Shown: positions 41,341 through 52,514, counted from the stretch's first letter. The stretch: DNA of 64,000 bases from Candidatus Poribacteria bacterium (GCA_026710795.1 JAPOQK010000009.1:1-64000), one strand, 5' to 3'. Notes: generated by a model not told the origin, from the letters alone. Numbers and translations: made by a program.

Positions 41341-44300
41341 TTATGAACATCCGCTTGTTGCACCACAATTAGTGCATCGGTAGCAGATACCGCTTCGGAT
41401 CATTATCGTCCCACAATCATGGCAAGGTGGGGCATCTCCGTGACGAAGTGAAATAAGTTTTTCGCGATCAGTCCATGGATTTGCGTCCCCATTATTTCCA
41501 TGTCCATGCGGACGAGTTTCTGTGGTTAATGCCATCTGGTCATCTAACTCAAGAACTTCCGTAGCCTCTTCCTGAACATCTTTCGGAAGGAACTCTTTAC
41601 CGAGATAACGGAATATATAATCAACAATCGATTGTGCCATCGGAATATCAGAATTTTGCGTGAAACCCGACGGTTCAAACCGGACATGACTAAATTTATT
41701 GACAAGCGATTCTAACGGAACACCGTACTGTAGTGCGACAGATATGAGGATGGCAATAGAATCCATAAGTCCTGATATAGTAGACCCCTGTTTGCTCATA
41801 GTAAGGAACACTTCACCAGGCGTACCATCTTCAAAGAATCCGACACTCATGTAACCTTCATGTCCACCGACACTGAATTTATGTATCCTTGCATCGCGTG
41901 TATCTGAGAGTCGTCTTCTGATGGGACGTTCACTTGCTTCGTCCTGTGCATCCTGTTGACTGCTGGTTGATAGCGGTTGGCTGCCTTTGCTACCATCACG
42001 GTAGATTGCGAGACATTTGACACCGAGTCTCCACGCTTCTACATAAAGTTCCTTGATATCGTCTACTGTTGCTTCTCGCGGGACGTTAACTGTTTTTGAA
42101 ATAGCACCTGAAATGAAAGGTTGCACAGCTGCCATCAATTTGAGTGGTCCCATATGATATATAAAACGTGTTCCATGCTTACCAGACTGTACTGCACAAT
42201 CAAAAACAGGATAATGTTTAGATGACAGATGTGGTGCGCCTTCAACGGTTCCTGTACCACAAATGATTTCCTCAGCACTTGCGATTTCGCTTGGGTTGAA
42301 TCCGAGATATGTGAGCAGGTTAAAATCAGGATCCGCAGCTTTTTCAGCTGTGATTCCCAGCCTTTCAAGGCATTCTTCTCCGAGAAAACCGGGTGCAAAA
42401 GCGAGATTGAGATCAAACGCACTTGGTAACATTTCTTCAACATGCGCGATGTCTTCCTCAGTGAAACCTTTGTATTTGAGAGATTCCGGATTGATATAAG
42501 GTGTTCCCTCAAGTGTCCCTGTTCCAACGATATGTGTGACAATCGCTTCAATGTGTTGTTGTATGTAACCGAGTTTTTCTAAAGCATCACGTACACTTTG
42601 GTTGACGATCTTGATGTAACCACCACCAGCTAACTTTTTGAATTTGACAAGTGCAAACTCAGGTTCAATACCAGTTGTATCACAATCCATAAGGAGGGCG
42701 ATGGTTCCTGTAGGTGCGAGAACACTAATCTGTGAATTGCGATAACCGAAGTTTTCACCTTTTTGTTGACAGATATCCCAATCTTTTCGCGCGGCTTCTA
42801 ATAGATCTATCGGACATGTTGTTGCATCAATTTTGTACGCAGCATCCCGATGCATATTGATAACACCCAACATTGAATCGCGATTCTTAGCATATCCGTC
42901 AAAAGGTCCGATACTCTTAGCGATTTCTGCGCTTGTTTGATATCCATGCCCACTCAAGATAGCAGTGATAGCACCAGCATAACTACATGCTTCTGCACTA
43001 TCATAAGGAATACCTAATCGCATTAAGAGTGCACCTAAATTCGCATATCCAAGACCGAGCGGACGATATTCATGGGATTTTCTGGCGATTTTTGGAGTTG
43101 GGTATGATGAGAGGCTCACAATGATTTCCATTGCTGTGATAAATATTCGCACAGCTGCTCTAAAACCATCAATATCAAAAGTGTCATCATCATTCAGGAA
43201 TTTGACGAGGTTTATACTGGCGAGGTTGCATGCAGAATCGTCTAAAAACAGATATTCACTACAAGGATTACTTGCGTAAATCCGATCAGATTGCTTACAT
43301 GTGTGCCATTTCTGAATTGTGTCATCAAATTGGACACCTGGGTCCGCACATGCCCATGCAGCTTCAGCAATTTTATCTACCAACATTTTTGCTTCATATT
43401 CATTAGCAACTTCACCGGATGTGCGATAAGTTGTTTGCCATTTTTTCCCTTGTAGATAGGCATCCATGAAGATATCAGGAATTCGGACGGAATTATTGCT
43501 GTTTTGTCCACTAACAGTTCCGTAAGCCTCTCCGTTAAAGTCAGCGGGATAACCTGCTGCAATGAGTGCTTTTGCCTTCTCTTCTTCTTTCATTTTCCAG
43601 TCAATGTACTCAACGATTTCTGGATGGTCCATATCTAAAATGACCATCTTTGCGGCGCGCCGAGTTGTGCCACCAGACTTAATGCTGCCAGCCCATCTGT
43701 CAAACCCCTCAAGGAAGGAGAGAACACCGGAACTTTCTCCGCCACTGGAAAGGTGTTCACCTTTTGCACGTACCCTACTAAAATTAGAACCTGTTCCACT
43801 ACCATATTTAAAGAGTCTAACTTCTGCTTTTTGAAGATCCAACATGGAATCTAACGAATCATCAACACTTTGTATGAAACATGCGGAATTTTGCGGGTAT
43901 TGATATGCGTTTTCTGAAATGCTAACTTTCTGTGCTTCTCTATCCCAATAATAATTTCCACCGCCGCCTTTAATCCCATATTCATGCCATAAACCGCAGT
44001 TGAACCATACGGGTGAGTTGAAAGCACCTCGTTGCGTGACAAGGATGTGCGTTAACTCCATTTCGAAAGTTTCTGCGTCATCGGGTGTAGCAAAATAACC
44101 ACCAATTTCTTCACCAGCACGACGAAGTGTACGAGCGACACGAGTTACTAATTGACGAACACTGGTCTCAGATTCTATCTCTGGAATTCCAGCTTTTCGA
44201 AAATACTTTGAGGCAGCAATATCCGTGGCGAGTTGTGTCCAAAAAACAGGGACTTCCACGTCATCCTGCTTAAAGATGGCATCACCTTTCTCATTGTAAA

Positions 44301-44448
44301 TTGCGGCATCACGATGTTCCCACTCTATCTCATCATACGGATGTGCCGCCGAATTCGTGAAGTGACGTGGGAAGGTAAGTCCTGTCCCATCACCTTCCAT
44401 CGGATGTTTCACTGCTTCATCAATTTCTTTGATATCGTTAGCAGCCAT
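41341..44448 (-). CDS. nrdJ: Vitamin B12-dependent ribonucleotide reductase (class II)
   Basis: The start at 44448 (MAANDIKEIDE) follows AGGAGGAAA; the frame is open for ten more codons. The 1035-residue NrdJ makes deoxyribonucleotides using adenosylcobalamin, without need of oxygen. Visible are the N-terminal RGAFNSPVWFNCG, the KYGSGTGSNFSRVRAKGE loop, GQNSNNSVRIPD, the active-site PCSEYLFLDDSACNLAS region, the GYANLGALLMRLG block and a C-terminal zinc/redox cysteine tail (CHDCG ... CYRCTNCGATSGCS). Length is usual for the long NrdJ form. I looked for a cobalamin riboswitch upstream and did not find its core. Confidence 0.96.
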   Translation of the reverse strand: MAANDIKEIDEAVKHPMEGDGTGLTFPRHFTNSAAHPYDEIEWEHRDAAIYNEKGDAIFKQDDVEVPVFWTQLATDIAASKYFRKAGIPEIESETSVRQLVTRVARTLRRAGEEIGGYFATPDDAETFEMELTHILVTQRGAFNSPVWFNCGLWHEYGIKGGGGNYYWDREAQKVSISENAYQYPQNSACFIQSVDDSLDSMLDLQKAEVRLFKYGSGTGSNFSRVRAKGEHLSSGGESSGVLSFLEGFDRWAGSIKSGGTTRRAAKMVILDMDHPEIVEYIDWKMKEEEKAKALIAAGYPADFNGEAYGTVSGQNSNNSVRIPDIFMDAYLQGKKWQTTYRTSGEVANEYEAKMLVDKIAEAAWACADPGVQFDDTIQKWHTCKQSDRIYASNPCSEYLFLDDSACNLASINLVKFLNDDDTFDIDGFRAAVRIFITAMEIIVSLSSYPTPKIARKSHEYRPLGLGYANLGALLMRLGIPYDSAEACSYAGAITAILSGHGYQTSAEIAKSIGPFDGYAKNRDSMLGVINMHRDAAYKIDATTCPIDLLEAARKDWDICQQKGENFGYRNSQISVLAPTGTIALLMDCDTTGIEPEFALVKFKKLAGGGYIKIVNQSVRDALEKLGYIQQHIEAIVTHIVGTGTLEGTPYINPESLKYKGFTEEDIAHVEEMLPSAFDLNLAFAPGFLGEECLERLGITAEKAADPDFNLLTYLGFNPSEIASAEEIICGTGTVEGAPHLSSKHYPVFDCAVQSGKHGTRFIYHMGPLKLMAAVQPFISGAISKTVNVPREATVDDIKELYVEAWRLGVKCLAIYRDGSKGSQPLSTSSQQDAQDEASERPIRRRLSDTRDARIHKFSVGGHEGYMSVGFFEDGTPGEVFLTMSKQGSTISGLMDSIAILISVALQYGVPLESLVNKFSHVRFEPSGFTQNSDIPMAQSIVDYIFRYLGKEFLPKDVQEEATEVLELDDQMALTTETRPHGHGNNGDANPWTDREKLISLRHGDAPPCHDCGTIMIRSGICYRCTNCGATSGCS

Positions 44449-44855
44449 AAATTTTCCTCCTGTTAAAAAGTTTATCAAAATAGTGAAGATTCTGCAAGGA
44501 AAAAACGAGAATATCTACCTAATTTATTTCTCTATATATTGTCAGCGGCATGCATTTATATCTTCATCTCAAATATAAAATTTCTATAAATATAGTAATA
44601 CTACACTCTCATGGTATATGGAAGTTATAAGTTAATGTGTGAAATATAACCAGTAATGTTCCTTTTTCATATTAACGCCAGAAATGTATTAATCAGTACA
44701 GTAAAATTGGAGATTTAATCTGATTAATTGTGAATGATTATTTTTACAGATTTTATGTTTATTGAAAATGAATTGGTGGGGTTGTAGGCAAACAACATTA
44801 AGGTAAATATATGCGGTAAATTGGGTTGACCTGAAGTGAGACGCAGCATACATAA
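44449..44855. other. Gene-free AT-rich spacer upstream of nrdJ
   Basis: Apart from the nrdJ ribosome binding site at about 44455-44461, these 407 bases show no open frame of interest, RNA motif, long palindrome or clear promoter. It must contain the nrdJ promoter and the end of the C25 protease transcript. Confidence 0.6.
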
Positions 44856-47800
44856 TTAACGCAAGATTGCAAGTTTTCCAATCTTTTCAACAGAGCTATT
44901 CTGCGTTTTTGCGATTACACGGTAAAGGTATACTCCATTGGCGCAGCGTATTCCTGTTTCATCCCTTCCATCCCAAAATGTCTCATTGTTTCCCCGCTCT
45001 GCACTTGCATCTGAGATGGTTTTGATCAACCTACCGCTAACTGTATAGATTTTAATGGTAACTTTATCGGAGGGTTGCACTAATTTGTATGTGAAAAAGG
45101 TTTTGCCATCTTCTACCGGATTAGGAACATTAAAAGCATCGCTGATATTGACTGCCTCATCAAGTGTGAAGATTGTATCAAGTTTAGTGGTGTTTTCACT
45201 TGTATCTGTGGCAGTTACTTGCAACCGATATGTACCGTTCGGAAGATCAGGTGCAAAACTGAAATCTGCTTTAACTGGATCCTTTTCATCAAATATCCAT
45301 TTTGCATCATCAAATTCAGGATAGCGTCGTGTGGAATCACCCACATCAGTATCTGTAGTTATCATATTGAATGTAATGTTGAGAAGCGAATTGTCAAGAG
45401 CTGTTTCATCCGTGACACGGATTTCACAGTACGGTTGTTCTGTGATACGGTTTTTGTCAAAATCAACCCCTATCCCAGTTGAATTAGTATCAGTAACTTC
45501 TTCACCAATTAGGACTTCATCGTTTACGAGAATATCTATCACTGGAGGTGTAATGTCAGGCATTTCAATCACTACGAAACTGATTCGGATTTTCTTCTCC
45601 TTTCCACCAATTGAATTTCCATTAAAATCACTTGCTTCAATTTCAAAAGTGTACTCACCTGGAAATAATATAGGATGGTAATCAATCGGTACAGTGTTGA
45701 CATTCTTTGGATTCCGTAATTTGTAGTCAGAGATAGGTTTAAGCGATTTACCGTTGTCACCTCGTCGAATAACCAAGGTATCCAAGTTAACACCATCAGT
45801 ATCCTCAAGTAAAATAGAGATATGTGGACGTGGTGAAATGACGCTACCAGATTTAGGTTGAACACCATCTACCCATAGATTGAATGCAGGAGGTGTTACA
45901 TCATCGCTACTAAGGAGTGTAAAAGGTGTAAGTTCAGTCGTTTCTGCGGTGATTGTAGCGACTTGTGCTGTGCTGAATTTTATCTTATCTCCAAATTGAA
46001 AAGGTTCCGAACTTGATGTGACAAGTATCTCAAACCCGAGATGACTAAGGTAGAGACTTTTGTTAACTTGTCCGTCCACAAGAGCATTGTTTGGTAAATA
46101 GACCTTTGTTCCATTCCTATCACGGATTTCATAGCTTTGATGAGAAGTAAAAAAGATGAACCAATCTCCTATTGCAAACTCATTATTGGGACCGAGTTTT
46201 GTCGTAATCGTGGCAGTTCCGTTACCAGCATTCTGACTTCGTGTCCCCTTTAGGAAAGATAAAGTCTCTTTATAATCTGTTTCAAAGATGAGAATATCTC
46301 CAAATTCAAATGGGACAATTTGTATTCCATCACCCAGTTCTGGTGGTTGTTCCCAATTTTTGGGTATTGTAAATTCTAATCCATAATTTTCTTCGGTAAA
46401 TGGTATATCAAGTTCTCCGAGTTCTTCAAATTGCTCATATACAACATGATGCTTCCTTTTTAAGTATACCGCGTATTGGGTTGGGTCCACAAACAGGATG
46501 ACCCAAATCCCCGCAGGTGTCCGCTGCGGGTCAATCTTGATGTTTTCTGTTTGGAGAGGCTGTATATTTGCGTTTTCCGCTTGAATAGGCGTAACATAGT
46601 TTTCCAGTTGAAAAATTGGTCCCTCATTTTCGGGTTGTGGTTTACCGTTCCCATTAAAATAATTGACCTTAGACGGCAGCCGTTTCCATTTTTCGTATTC
46701 AGGTTTCCATCTATATATGCTGAGTTTTTCAGCTTCCTCAATCAATGATGCACGATAATCCTTACTACCTACCTGCCACGGTGTGTTCTCTCTAACAGTA
46801 TCTTCTAAACTGCTATCATCAAACCGCAGTTTAAGAGTTGCCGGTTTTTTCAATGTAATATCTGACGTGCGGAATGACACTTCATACTGTTGCGCATACT
46901 CATCCCCAGTTCGGAGTAGACCTCTTCGGAGTGCGGCGACACGAGGTATGGTGGCATAACTTAAGGATGGCTGTGTCAAGCCAAATGGATCGCTGGAAGA
47001 TATCGTAAGTGGCACCCTATCACCTTCAATTTCTGCCGCCTCAGTTGGAAGATCTATATCAAAGACTCTGTCAAGACTAAATGCTGACAATGGTTCTGAA
47101 GGCGCGTAGTAGAATTCGTTAACAACAAAAGTAATATATAGGGTATTGTTAGATTCGATCGGTTCCACAACATTACCTTTGATATCTCCATCTTCGGTAT
47201 CTACTTCTGGGTCAACCATAACATAAACTTTGTGTATTCCGGTTGGCAGACTTGTGTCTAACCTTAACATCGCAATTGTATGCTGTAAGACTGTATTTCC
47301 TTCCTGCCAGTCCTCGGGTTTCAGTGTAATTATGCCTAAGATATTAGCATCTTTATCTACAATCTGATTATTGTCTAAATCAGGATTTCCATTTGCGAAA
47401 ACAACATCAACGTCAGTTTTGACAGTCCTTCCTCCATTATTTATGATCTCAGCAGCAAGGAAATATTTTTCTATTTTGCTATCAAAAACATAGCGTATTG
47501 GTGCGATACTTGCCCCATCGGTATTAATGGAGAGACTCGGTCCTTCTGGAATATTAACCTTGACCCTATCAGTTTTTGAGGGGTATACAATTTCAAACCC
47601 GTTGGTATCCGTAACGATGATGCGATAACGGATATACCGTCCACCCAGCGGTAACGGTATAGGTGTTTGAATACCGTACCACTGTCCCCCGGGTTGTATT
47701 TCGCTGGTGCCTTGAGGCGGCTGAATCTTGACCATTGACGTGTATACGTCTTGAGGATTGACAGTACTATTCCATTGGACAACAATGGATCGTATACCTT

Positions 47801-50800
47801 GGTTACCACCTTGATCATCATAAATGAGTACCTGAATGTTGAGTGTATGGGTTTCTATTGCATCTAATTCATCACGCACATCACCGATTATCGGTGTATC
47901 TACCCAAAACAGATCACCACCAATAGCTGCCCGTTTACCATCATGAGCAAACAGCTGCACTGCCCCTCTTCCGGGTATTGCTTTTGTTGGGACATTCATC
48001 CGGATTGTTCCATATTCACCTTGCCATATTTTTCTTGTCGTTCTTTGTGTAAATTCATTTCCATACAAGGAGTCAAAATTGTTCTGAAAAACTGCGGAGA
48101 TGATAAAGTTTTCTGTATTAAACCTGTCTGCTTTCCACCACGCACCATTTGTGTCGTATGTGCCAACCTCGTTGTTCAAAATAACAATCTGTTTGTCAGA
48201 ATTAAGTGCGAATTCTTCCAAATTAACCTTAATATCAAGGGTTGGTAATGCGAGTGGTGTTGCCGGATCCCCGAAGAGCACATACTGCTCAGTTCCCGGA
48301 ATAAATCTCCTATTGCCAACACGAGAAATATAGCTAATTTTTGCTTCGTTGATTAGTTTACCGATACTTGGAGGGGTTGCACCTATTTCACTAGCACCTT
48401 GCTTAGCTTCAAATGGATCGCGAACAAACATAGCCGTAAACAGGTCCTCATCAAAATCTGCGTTTGCTTGTGCGTATGTTAACCGAGAAGCGGAAAGCGA
48501 AGCGATAGCACCGTATTTTCCATGTAATAGTTGTTCACTAAGACAATGTCTATCGAATTCTTGTGGTTTATCAAACTCTCCATTTAAGCATGTGGTTGTT
48601 ACAACAAATGGCAGATATTCGTTCCGCAAGTTGATGGCATCTGGGAGTCTGAAAATGCCTTCGTCTGCCCATGTTTGATTTCCACCGTGTCCTGCATATT
48701 CGATGACAAGTGCTCCCTTGTTGAAAGCATCAAGTATGGCGCGGTGAGTTAGGTCAGGTCTCTTTATCTGTCGCAAATATATCTGTTTCGTGTTGTAGGC
48801 TACAGGAATATAATCTTTGATCAGTAAGTTTCGAGTTTTCTCAAAAATTTCATCAGAAGGATTATCTGTTTCGTCATCAGAAACTTGAACAAGAGTACCT
48901 TGCCACGGACCAATTTTGGGGTTCTTTTCAAAATTGATTATTTTCTCGACCATTGTGTCGAGTTGATCATTTGTCTGAACCGACAACCTTCCAATCATCA
49001 TATCTGGAAGTGCATCATCTCCACTCACGTTCACAAACCTTTGATCTATTGCCGTTTCTCCACTTTCCGGTGACCATGCATGGTAAGTAGGTACAAAAAT
49101 TGGGTATAGTTTAAACTCCGGGTTGTGTTCTACGCTAACTCTTTTATAATCATAATGTGCATCACCAACGAGTAAAACGTAGGTAGGAGCAGGTGGTTGC
49201 CATGTATGATATGCATACCGTAAAAAATATTTAATGGCAAACGGACTGAAAAGACCAGAACTGAATTCATTGTAGATTTCGTCTATATTCACAACTTTGA
49301 CTGTCAATCCTTGTTCTCGACGGAACTCAACCAAAGGTTTTATGCTCTCTAAAAATGTTTTATGTGTGATAACGATGTAATCTGCTTGTGTTGCGGGATT
49401 CCTTAAGTTGCTTGGTGGAACTTCAACGAGACTCCCAATACTATGATAGGCGTTGTTAGCAATTGCATAGTAACCACTACGACGTGTCACATCTTCCTCA
49501 AACAAGATATTGTATGTATTAAAACTCCTTGTTATTCTTCCGTCAACCAATTTTTCAGATATTCCACTGCTATGATTTAATGCATATACATCAATTGCGT
49601 CGGATGAGAAATTGACAATTTCAAAATGTGTCTTACCGTCAGCGACTGGCTCTGTATCGGAGTTAAATTCGAGTCGGTTTGATGTTGCGCGAAAAACGTG
49701 CCAGTATTCAAATTCATACCAATCAAGATAGAAGTCAATAGTACCTCTTGGTGTATTGTTTGTATCCTTTGCTTCAATGACCAGATGATTTACTTCATTA
49801 TGATGAATTTTGTTCTGTGGAAAAACTCGTGTCACAACAGGAGCATCTTGTCGTTTCCATTCCGCGTCATCACCAAGTGTATTATTATTGAAATGAATCG
49901 CAGCTGCATGTGGTGCTGCATTCTTACGGTGTGCTCCTTGCAACCTTACACGAATGATGGCATTTCGTTCATCAGTAAAATGATCTCGGTTTACTGCATT
50001 AGGCAACTCAACCAAAAAAAGTTTCTTACTAATTTCAGAATTATCACCTCTAAGCCCCGTCCAGAAATAGTGGTCAGCTAACTCCGATAGTATATCATCT
50101 CCATCAAGTGCATTATAGTGTACGTTTTTTTCAAACCTTAATTTCGTTTTAAATGCACTTGGAATATTGATATCATCTGATATCGGTGTGACGGACCGAG
50201 TACCTATACGAAGTGTGTCACTTACTCCTTGTGTAACTGCTGCTCCTTTTTCTGTAAAGCTGAACCAGTAGATATTTGTATCTGTAAATTTATTACTCAA
50301 AGCCCGTCCATAAAAGACAATCATATCCCCTTGATCTATAGTATCATTCTGGTTATTATCAAAGATATAATAACCCTGTTTTCGACTATTTTCTTCTACA
50401 GGAGTGCTATCTAAATCTATCAGTATGCTATCCAAATCTATCTTTTCAGGTGTCACACCTGCTGATTTAAGATTACTATAACTGATGCGATACATATTAC
50501 TTCGTGTTATTTGAATCTTGAATCGTCTTCGCGTTGTATCAGTTGAAGCAGGAGCTCTCGGTATCTGCATGGAATGTATCCGAGCTGGCCTGTGCCGCCA
50601 CGGATATGCTTGTGTGTTGTTAATCAACATCATCTGAAATAGATCTTCATAAGCGGAACTCTCAAGAGAATGTGATGTGAAAGGTGCAGGTGCATTTGTT
50701 GAAGCACCGAAAAAATCTATGCGAAAGGTGATGTCATCTGTGATTTTTATCTGATTAGTATTACTATTAAATTGTATCGGACAGATGTGGAGTACCCCAA

Positions 50801-51362
50801 TCCGTTGTGAACGAACATATCCTACTGGCATGACATTTACCATTTCAGCAGGATATAAAGGTGATGGATTCGTTCCTGTAGATAAAGTAGATTCTGATGT
50901 AATATCGTCCCTATTATATGCATCTGGAAAAAAAGGATCTGTTGCTTGATTTGTAGATAGTGGGTACTCAATTTTCTTGAAGGAACTTTGCTTTTGAAGC
51001 ACTGTAGCGGTGACACTGCTGGAGGATGGGAGACCGAGTGTGACGGAGTAAATTGGGAGTTGCGGTTTTCCAATTTCGGATGTCAAGTGTGCTCCATTAA
51101 AATGTAAATTTGTTACCTTTTGCTCGTTCTGTTGCGAGTTTTGTATGACCAGTTTGGGAAGACGGAAACGAAGTATAAGAAAATGTGGCTCCGTTTTTAC
51201 TACCTCTATCAGATTAGCAGCTGTGTGGGAGTTGCTTTTCAGAACGGGAGATTTAAGTCCATTTGACAGTGGATTGCCTAATGTACCTACATTAAACTCA
51301 ACATATAGGACACTCATTAACAAACATAATATAAAAATAGAAAATGGAAAACGTTTTTTCAT
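44856..51362 (-). CDS. Giant C25 (gingipain/PorU-like) cysteine peptidase with C-terminal sorting domain
   Basis: A 2168-residue secreted protein. After a signal peptide (FSIFILCLLMSVLYVEF) comes a C25 pro/N-terminal region, then the peptidase with His892 (EYAGHGGNQTWADEG) and Cys925 (TTTCLNGEFD), 33 residues apart as in gingipain R. Long beta-rich and Ig-like regions follow (for example PRPHISILLEDTDGV and TYRLQVTATDTSENT). The last 90 residues (FNVPNPVEDGKTFF ... DETGIRCANGVYLYRVIA) form a type IX secretion/FlgD-like sorting domain. PorU, the T9SS sortase, is about half this length and lacks such a tail, so this may be a secreted cargo protease or a fused relative. It follows pdxA by five bases. 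Confidence 0.85.
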   Translation of the reverse strand: MKKRFPFSIFILCLLMSVLYVEFNVGTLGNPLSNGLKSPVLKSNSHTAANLIEVVKTEPHFLILRFRLPKLVIQNSQQNEQKVTNLHFNGAHLTSEIGKPQLPIYSVTLGLPSSSSVTATVLQKQSSFKKIEYPLSTNQATDPFFPDAYNRDDITSESTLSTGTNPSPLYPAEMVNVMPVGYVRSQRIGVLHICPIQFNSNTNQIKITDDITFRIDFFGASTNAPAPFTSHSLESSAYEDLFQMMLINNTQAYPWRHRPARIHSMQIPRAPASTDTTRRRFKIQITRSNMYRISYSNLKSAGVTPEKIDLDSILIDLDSTPVEENSRKQGYYIFDNNQNDTIDQGDMIVFYGRALSNKFTDTNIYWFSFTEKGAAVTQGVSDTLRIGTRSVTPISDDINIPSAFKTKLRFEKNVHYNALDGDDILSELADHYFWTGLRGDNSEISKKLFLVELPNAVNRDHFTDERNAIIRVRLQGAHRKNAAPHAAAIHFNNNTLGDDAEWKRQDAPVVTRVFPQNKIHHNEVNHLVIEAKDTNNTPRGTIDFYLDWYEFEYWHVFRATSNRLEFNSDTEPVADGKTHFEIVNFSSDAIDVYALNHSSGISEKLVDGRITRSFNTYNILFEEDVTRRSGYYAIANNAYHSIGSLVEVPPSNLRNPATQADYIVITHKTFLESIKPLVEFRREQGLTVKVVNIDEIYNEFSSGLFSPFAIKYFLRYAYHTWQPPAPTYVLLVGDAHYDYKRVSVEHNPEFKLYPIFVPTYHAWSPESGETAIDQRFVNVSGDDALPDMMIGRLSVQTNDQLDTMVEKIINFEKNPKIGPWQGTLVQVSDDETDNPSDEIFEKTRNLLIKDYIPVAYNTKQIYLRQIKRPDLTHRAILDAFNKGALVIEYAGHGGNQTWADEGIFRLPDAINLRNEYLPFVVTTTCLNGEFDKPQEFDRHCLSEQLLHGKYGAIASLSASRLTYAQANADFDEDLFTAMFVRDPFEAKQGASEIGATPPSIGKLINEAKISYISRVGNRRFIPGTEQYVLFGDPATPLALPTLDIKVNLEEFALNSDKQIVILNNEVGTYDTNGAWWKADRFNTENFIISAVFQNNFDSLYGNEFTQRTTRKIWQGEYGTIRMNVPTKAIPGRGAVQLFAHDGKRAAIGGDLFWVDTPIIGDVRDELDAIETHTLNIQVLIYDDQGGNQGIRSIVVQWNSTVNPQDVYTSMVKIQPPQGTSEIQPGGQWYGIQTPIPLPLGGRYIRYRIIVTDTNGFEIVYPSKTDRVKVNIPEGPSLSINTDGASIAPIRYVFDSKIEKYFLAAEIINNGGRTVKTDVDVVFANGNPDLDNNQIVDKDANILGIITLKPEDWQEGNTVLQHTIAMLRLDTSLPTGIHKVYVMVDPEVDTEDGDIKGNVVEPIESNNTLYITFVVNEFYYAPSEPLSAFSLDRVFDIDLPTEAAEIEGDRVPLTISSSDPFGLTQPSLSYATIPRVAALRRGLLRTGDEYAQQYEVSFRTSDITLKKPATLKLRFDDSSLEDTVRENTPWQVGSKDYRASLIEEAEKLSIYRWKPEYEKWKRLPSKVNYFNGNGKPQPENEGPIFQLENYVTPIQAENANIQPLQTENIKIDPQRTPAGIWVILFVDPTQYAVYLKRKHHVVYEQFEELGELDIPFTEENYGLEFTIPKNWEQPPELGDGIQIVPFEFGDILIFETDYKETLSFLKGTRSQNAGNGTATITTKLGPNNEFAIGDWFIFFTSHQSYEIRDRNGTKVYLPNNALVDGQVNKSLYLSHLGFEILVTSSSEPFQFGDKIKFSTAQVATITAETTELTPFTLLSSDDVTPPAFNLWVDGVQPKSGSVISPRPHISILLEDTDGVNLDTLVIRRGDNGKSLKPISDYKLRNPKNVNTVPIDYHPILFPGEYTFEIEASDFNGNSIGGKEKKIRISFVVIEMPDITPPVIDILVNDEVLIGEEVTDTNSTGIGVDFDKNRITEQPYCEIRVTDETALDNSLLNITFNMITTDTDVGDSTRRYPEFDDAKWIFDEKDPVKADFSFAPDLPNGTYRLQVTATDTSENTTKLDTIFTLDEAVNISDAFNVPNPVEDGKTFFTYKLVQPSDKVTIKIYTVSGRLIKTISDASAERGNNETFWDGRDETGIRCANGVYLYRVIAKTQNSSVEKIGKLAILR

Positions 51363-51367
51363 ATATT

Positions 51368-52471
51368 TTAAGAACTCACTATTTGTGATGCTGCAGCTAA
51401 TGCAGCGATAAGGCTTGTATCGTTAGCAATACCTTTACCAGCAATGTCGAACGCTGTGCCATGGTCAACACTTGTGCGGACAATAGGCAAACCTAATGTG
51501 ATATTCACAACCTGTCCAAAACCTATAAGTTTAATTGGAATATTTCCTTGGTCATGATACATTGCGACAACAGCATCCCATTGACCACGGATCGCCTTTT
51601 TGTATAACGTATCTGCCGGAAGTGGACCATCAACTTGATAACCCGCTGCGTTTGCCTGTTGTATTGCTGGAGTGATGTAGGTCTGTTCTTCTTTGCCGAA
51701 CATACCCTCTTCTCCTGCGTGAGGGTTTAATCCCGCAACAACTAAACGCGGTTTTGCTAAACCGAATTGAACTAACGCGTCATGTGTTATTCGGATGACA
51801 TCGCTGATTCTTTCCACAGATAATTGTTGTGATACTTCTGAAATCGGAATGTGGTTGGTGACAAAAGAAACAGTTAAATTTTCTACTGTGTTTGTTGAGT
51901 TAAATGTATTTTTCTTCTCTTTTTTTAAATTATCACTAAATCTGGATATAATTTGGGAAGGAAAATCCCAAGTTTTGAGCATCATAACAGTATTCGAAGT
52001 TTGTGTCAAACCTGAGAGCATTTCAGTGTGTCCAGGAAATGGTGATCCTGCCCGTTGAATCGACGCTTTACAAATTGGTGCTGTTGTAATAGCATTGACC
52101 TTACCATCAAGTGCAAGTTTTACTGCAGTCTCAATTGCTTGGATGGCGGCTGCACCGCAGCGTGGATCTATAGTGCCATACGATATTTCTTCTGGTTGTA
52201 ATGTACTCGCTTCTAGTACATCAATCCTACCGTATTTTGCTGTAATGTGTTTTGTAAATTGGAATAGTGAAATGCTGGGGAGGTTTTCTTTACCTTTGGG
52301 GAGTATGTCTTTGTCGGCAAGTAGTTTAACAGCGTTCTGAATTATTGCTGGACTACCTATGACAATCGGATGACATATCTGGTAAACATAATTGTGTGTT
52401 AGGGCTTTGACGATAATTTCAGGACCGATGCCGGCAGCATCACCCATTGTTATTCCAATGCGTGGCAACAT
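51368..52471 (-). CDS. pdxA: 4-hydroxythreonine-4-phosphate dehydrogenase
   Basis: A 367-residue PdxA that oxidises 4-phosphohydroxy-L-threonine in the DXP-dependent pyridoxal phosphate pathway. It shows GITMGDAAGIGPEI at the N-terminus and metal-ligand histidines in PGHTEML, NPHAGEEGMFG and AMYHDQGN. The closing block is LPIVRTSVDHGTAFDIAGKG. Length is about 35 residues above average because of an insertion around residues 180-205 (NLKKEKKNTFNSTNTVEN). It sits in the lon-S4-pdxA-C25 stretch. Confidence 0.95.
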   Translation of the reverse strand: MLPRIGITMGDAAGIGPEIIVKALTHNYVYQICHPIVIGSPAIIQNAVKLLADKDILPKGKENLPSISLFQFTKHITAKYGRIDVLEASTLQPEEISYGTIDPRCGAAAIQAIETAVKLALDGKVNAITTAPICKASIQRAGSPFPGHTEMLSGLTQTSNTVMMLKTWDFPSQIISRFSDNLKKEKKNTFNSTNTVENLTVSFVTNHIPISEVSQQLSVERISDVIRITHDALVQFGLAKPRLVVAGLNPHAGEEGMFGKEEQTYITPAIQQANAAGYQVDGPLPADTLYKKAIRGQWDAVVAMYHDQGNIPIKLIGFGQVVNITLGLPIVRTSVDHGTAFDIAGKGIANDTSLIAALAAASQIVSS

Positions 52472-52514
52472 AGTGATTTTGTATGGAAAACGGAATGTCT
52501 ATTGTTCTACTTGT

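Noticed and set aside
44449-44855. Cobalamin riboswitch upstream of the B12-dependent reductase gene.
   Set aside because: I looked for the B12-box core on the minus strand and did not find it.
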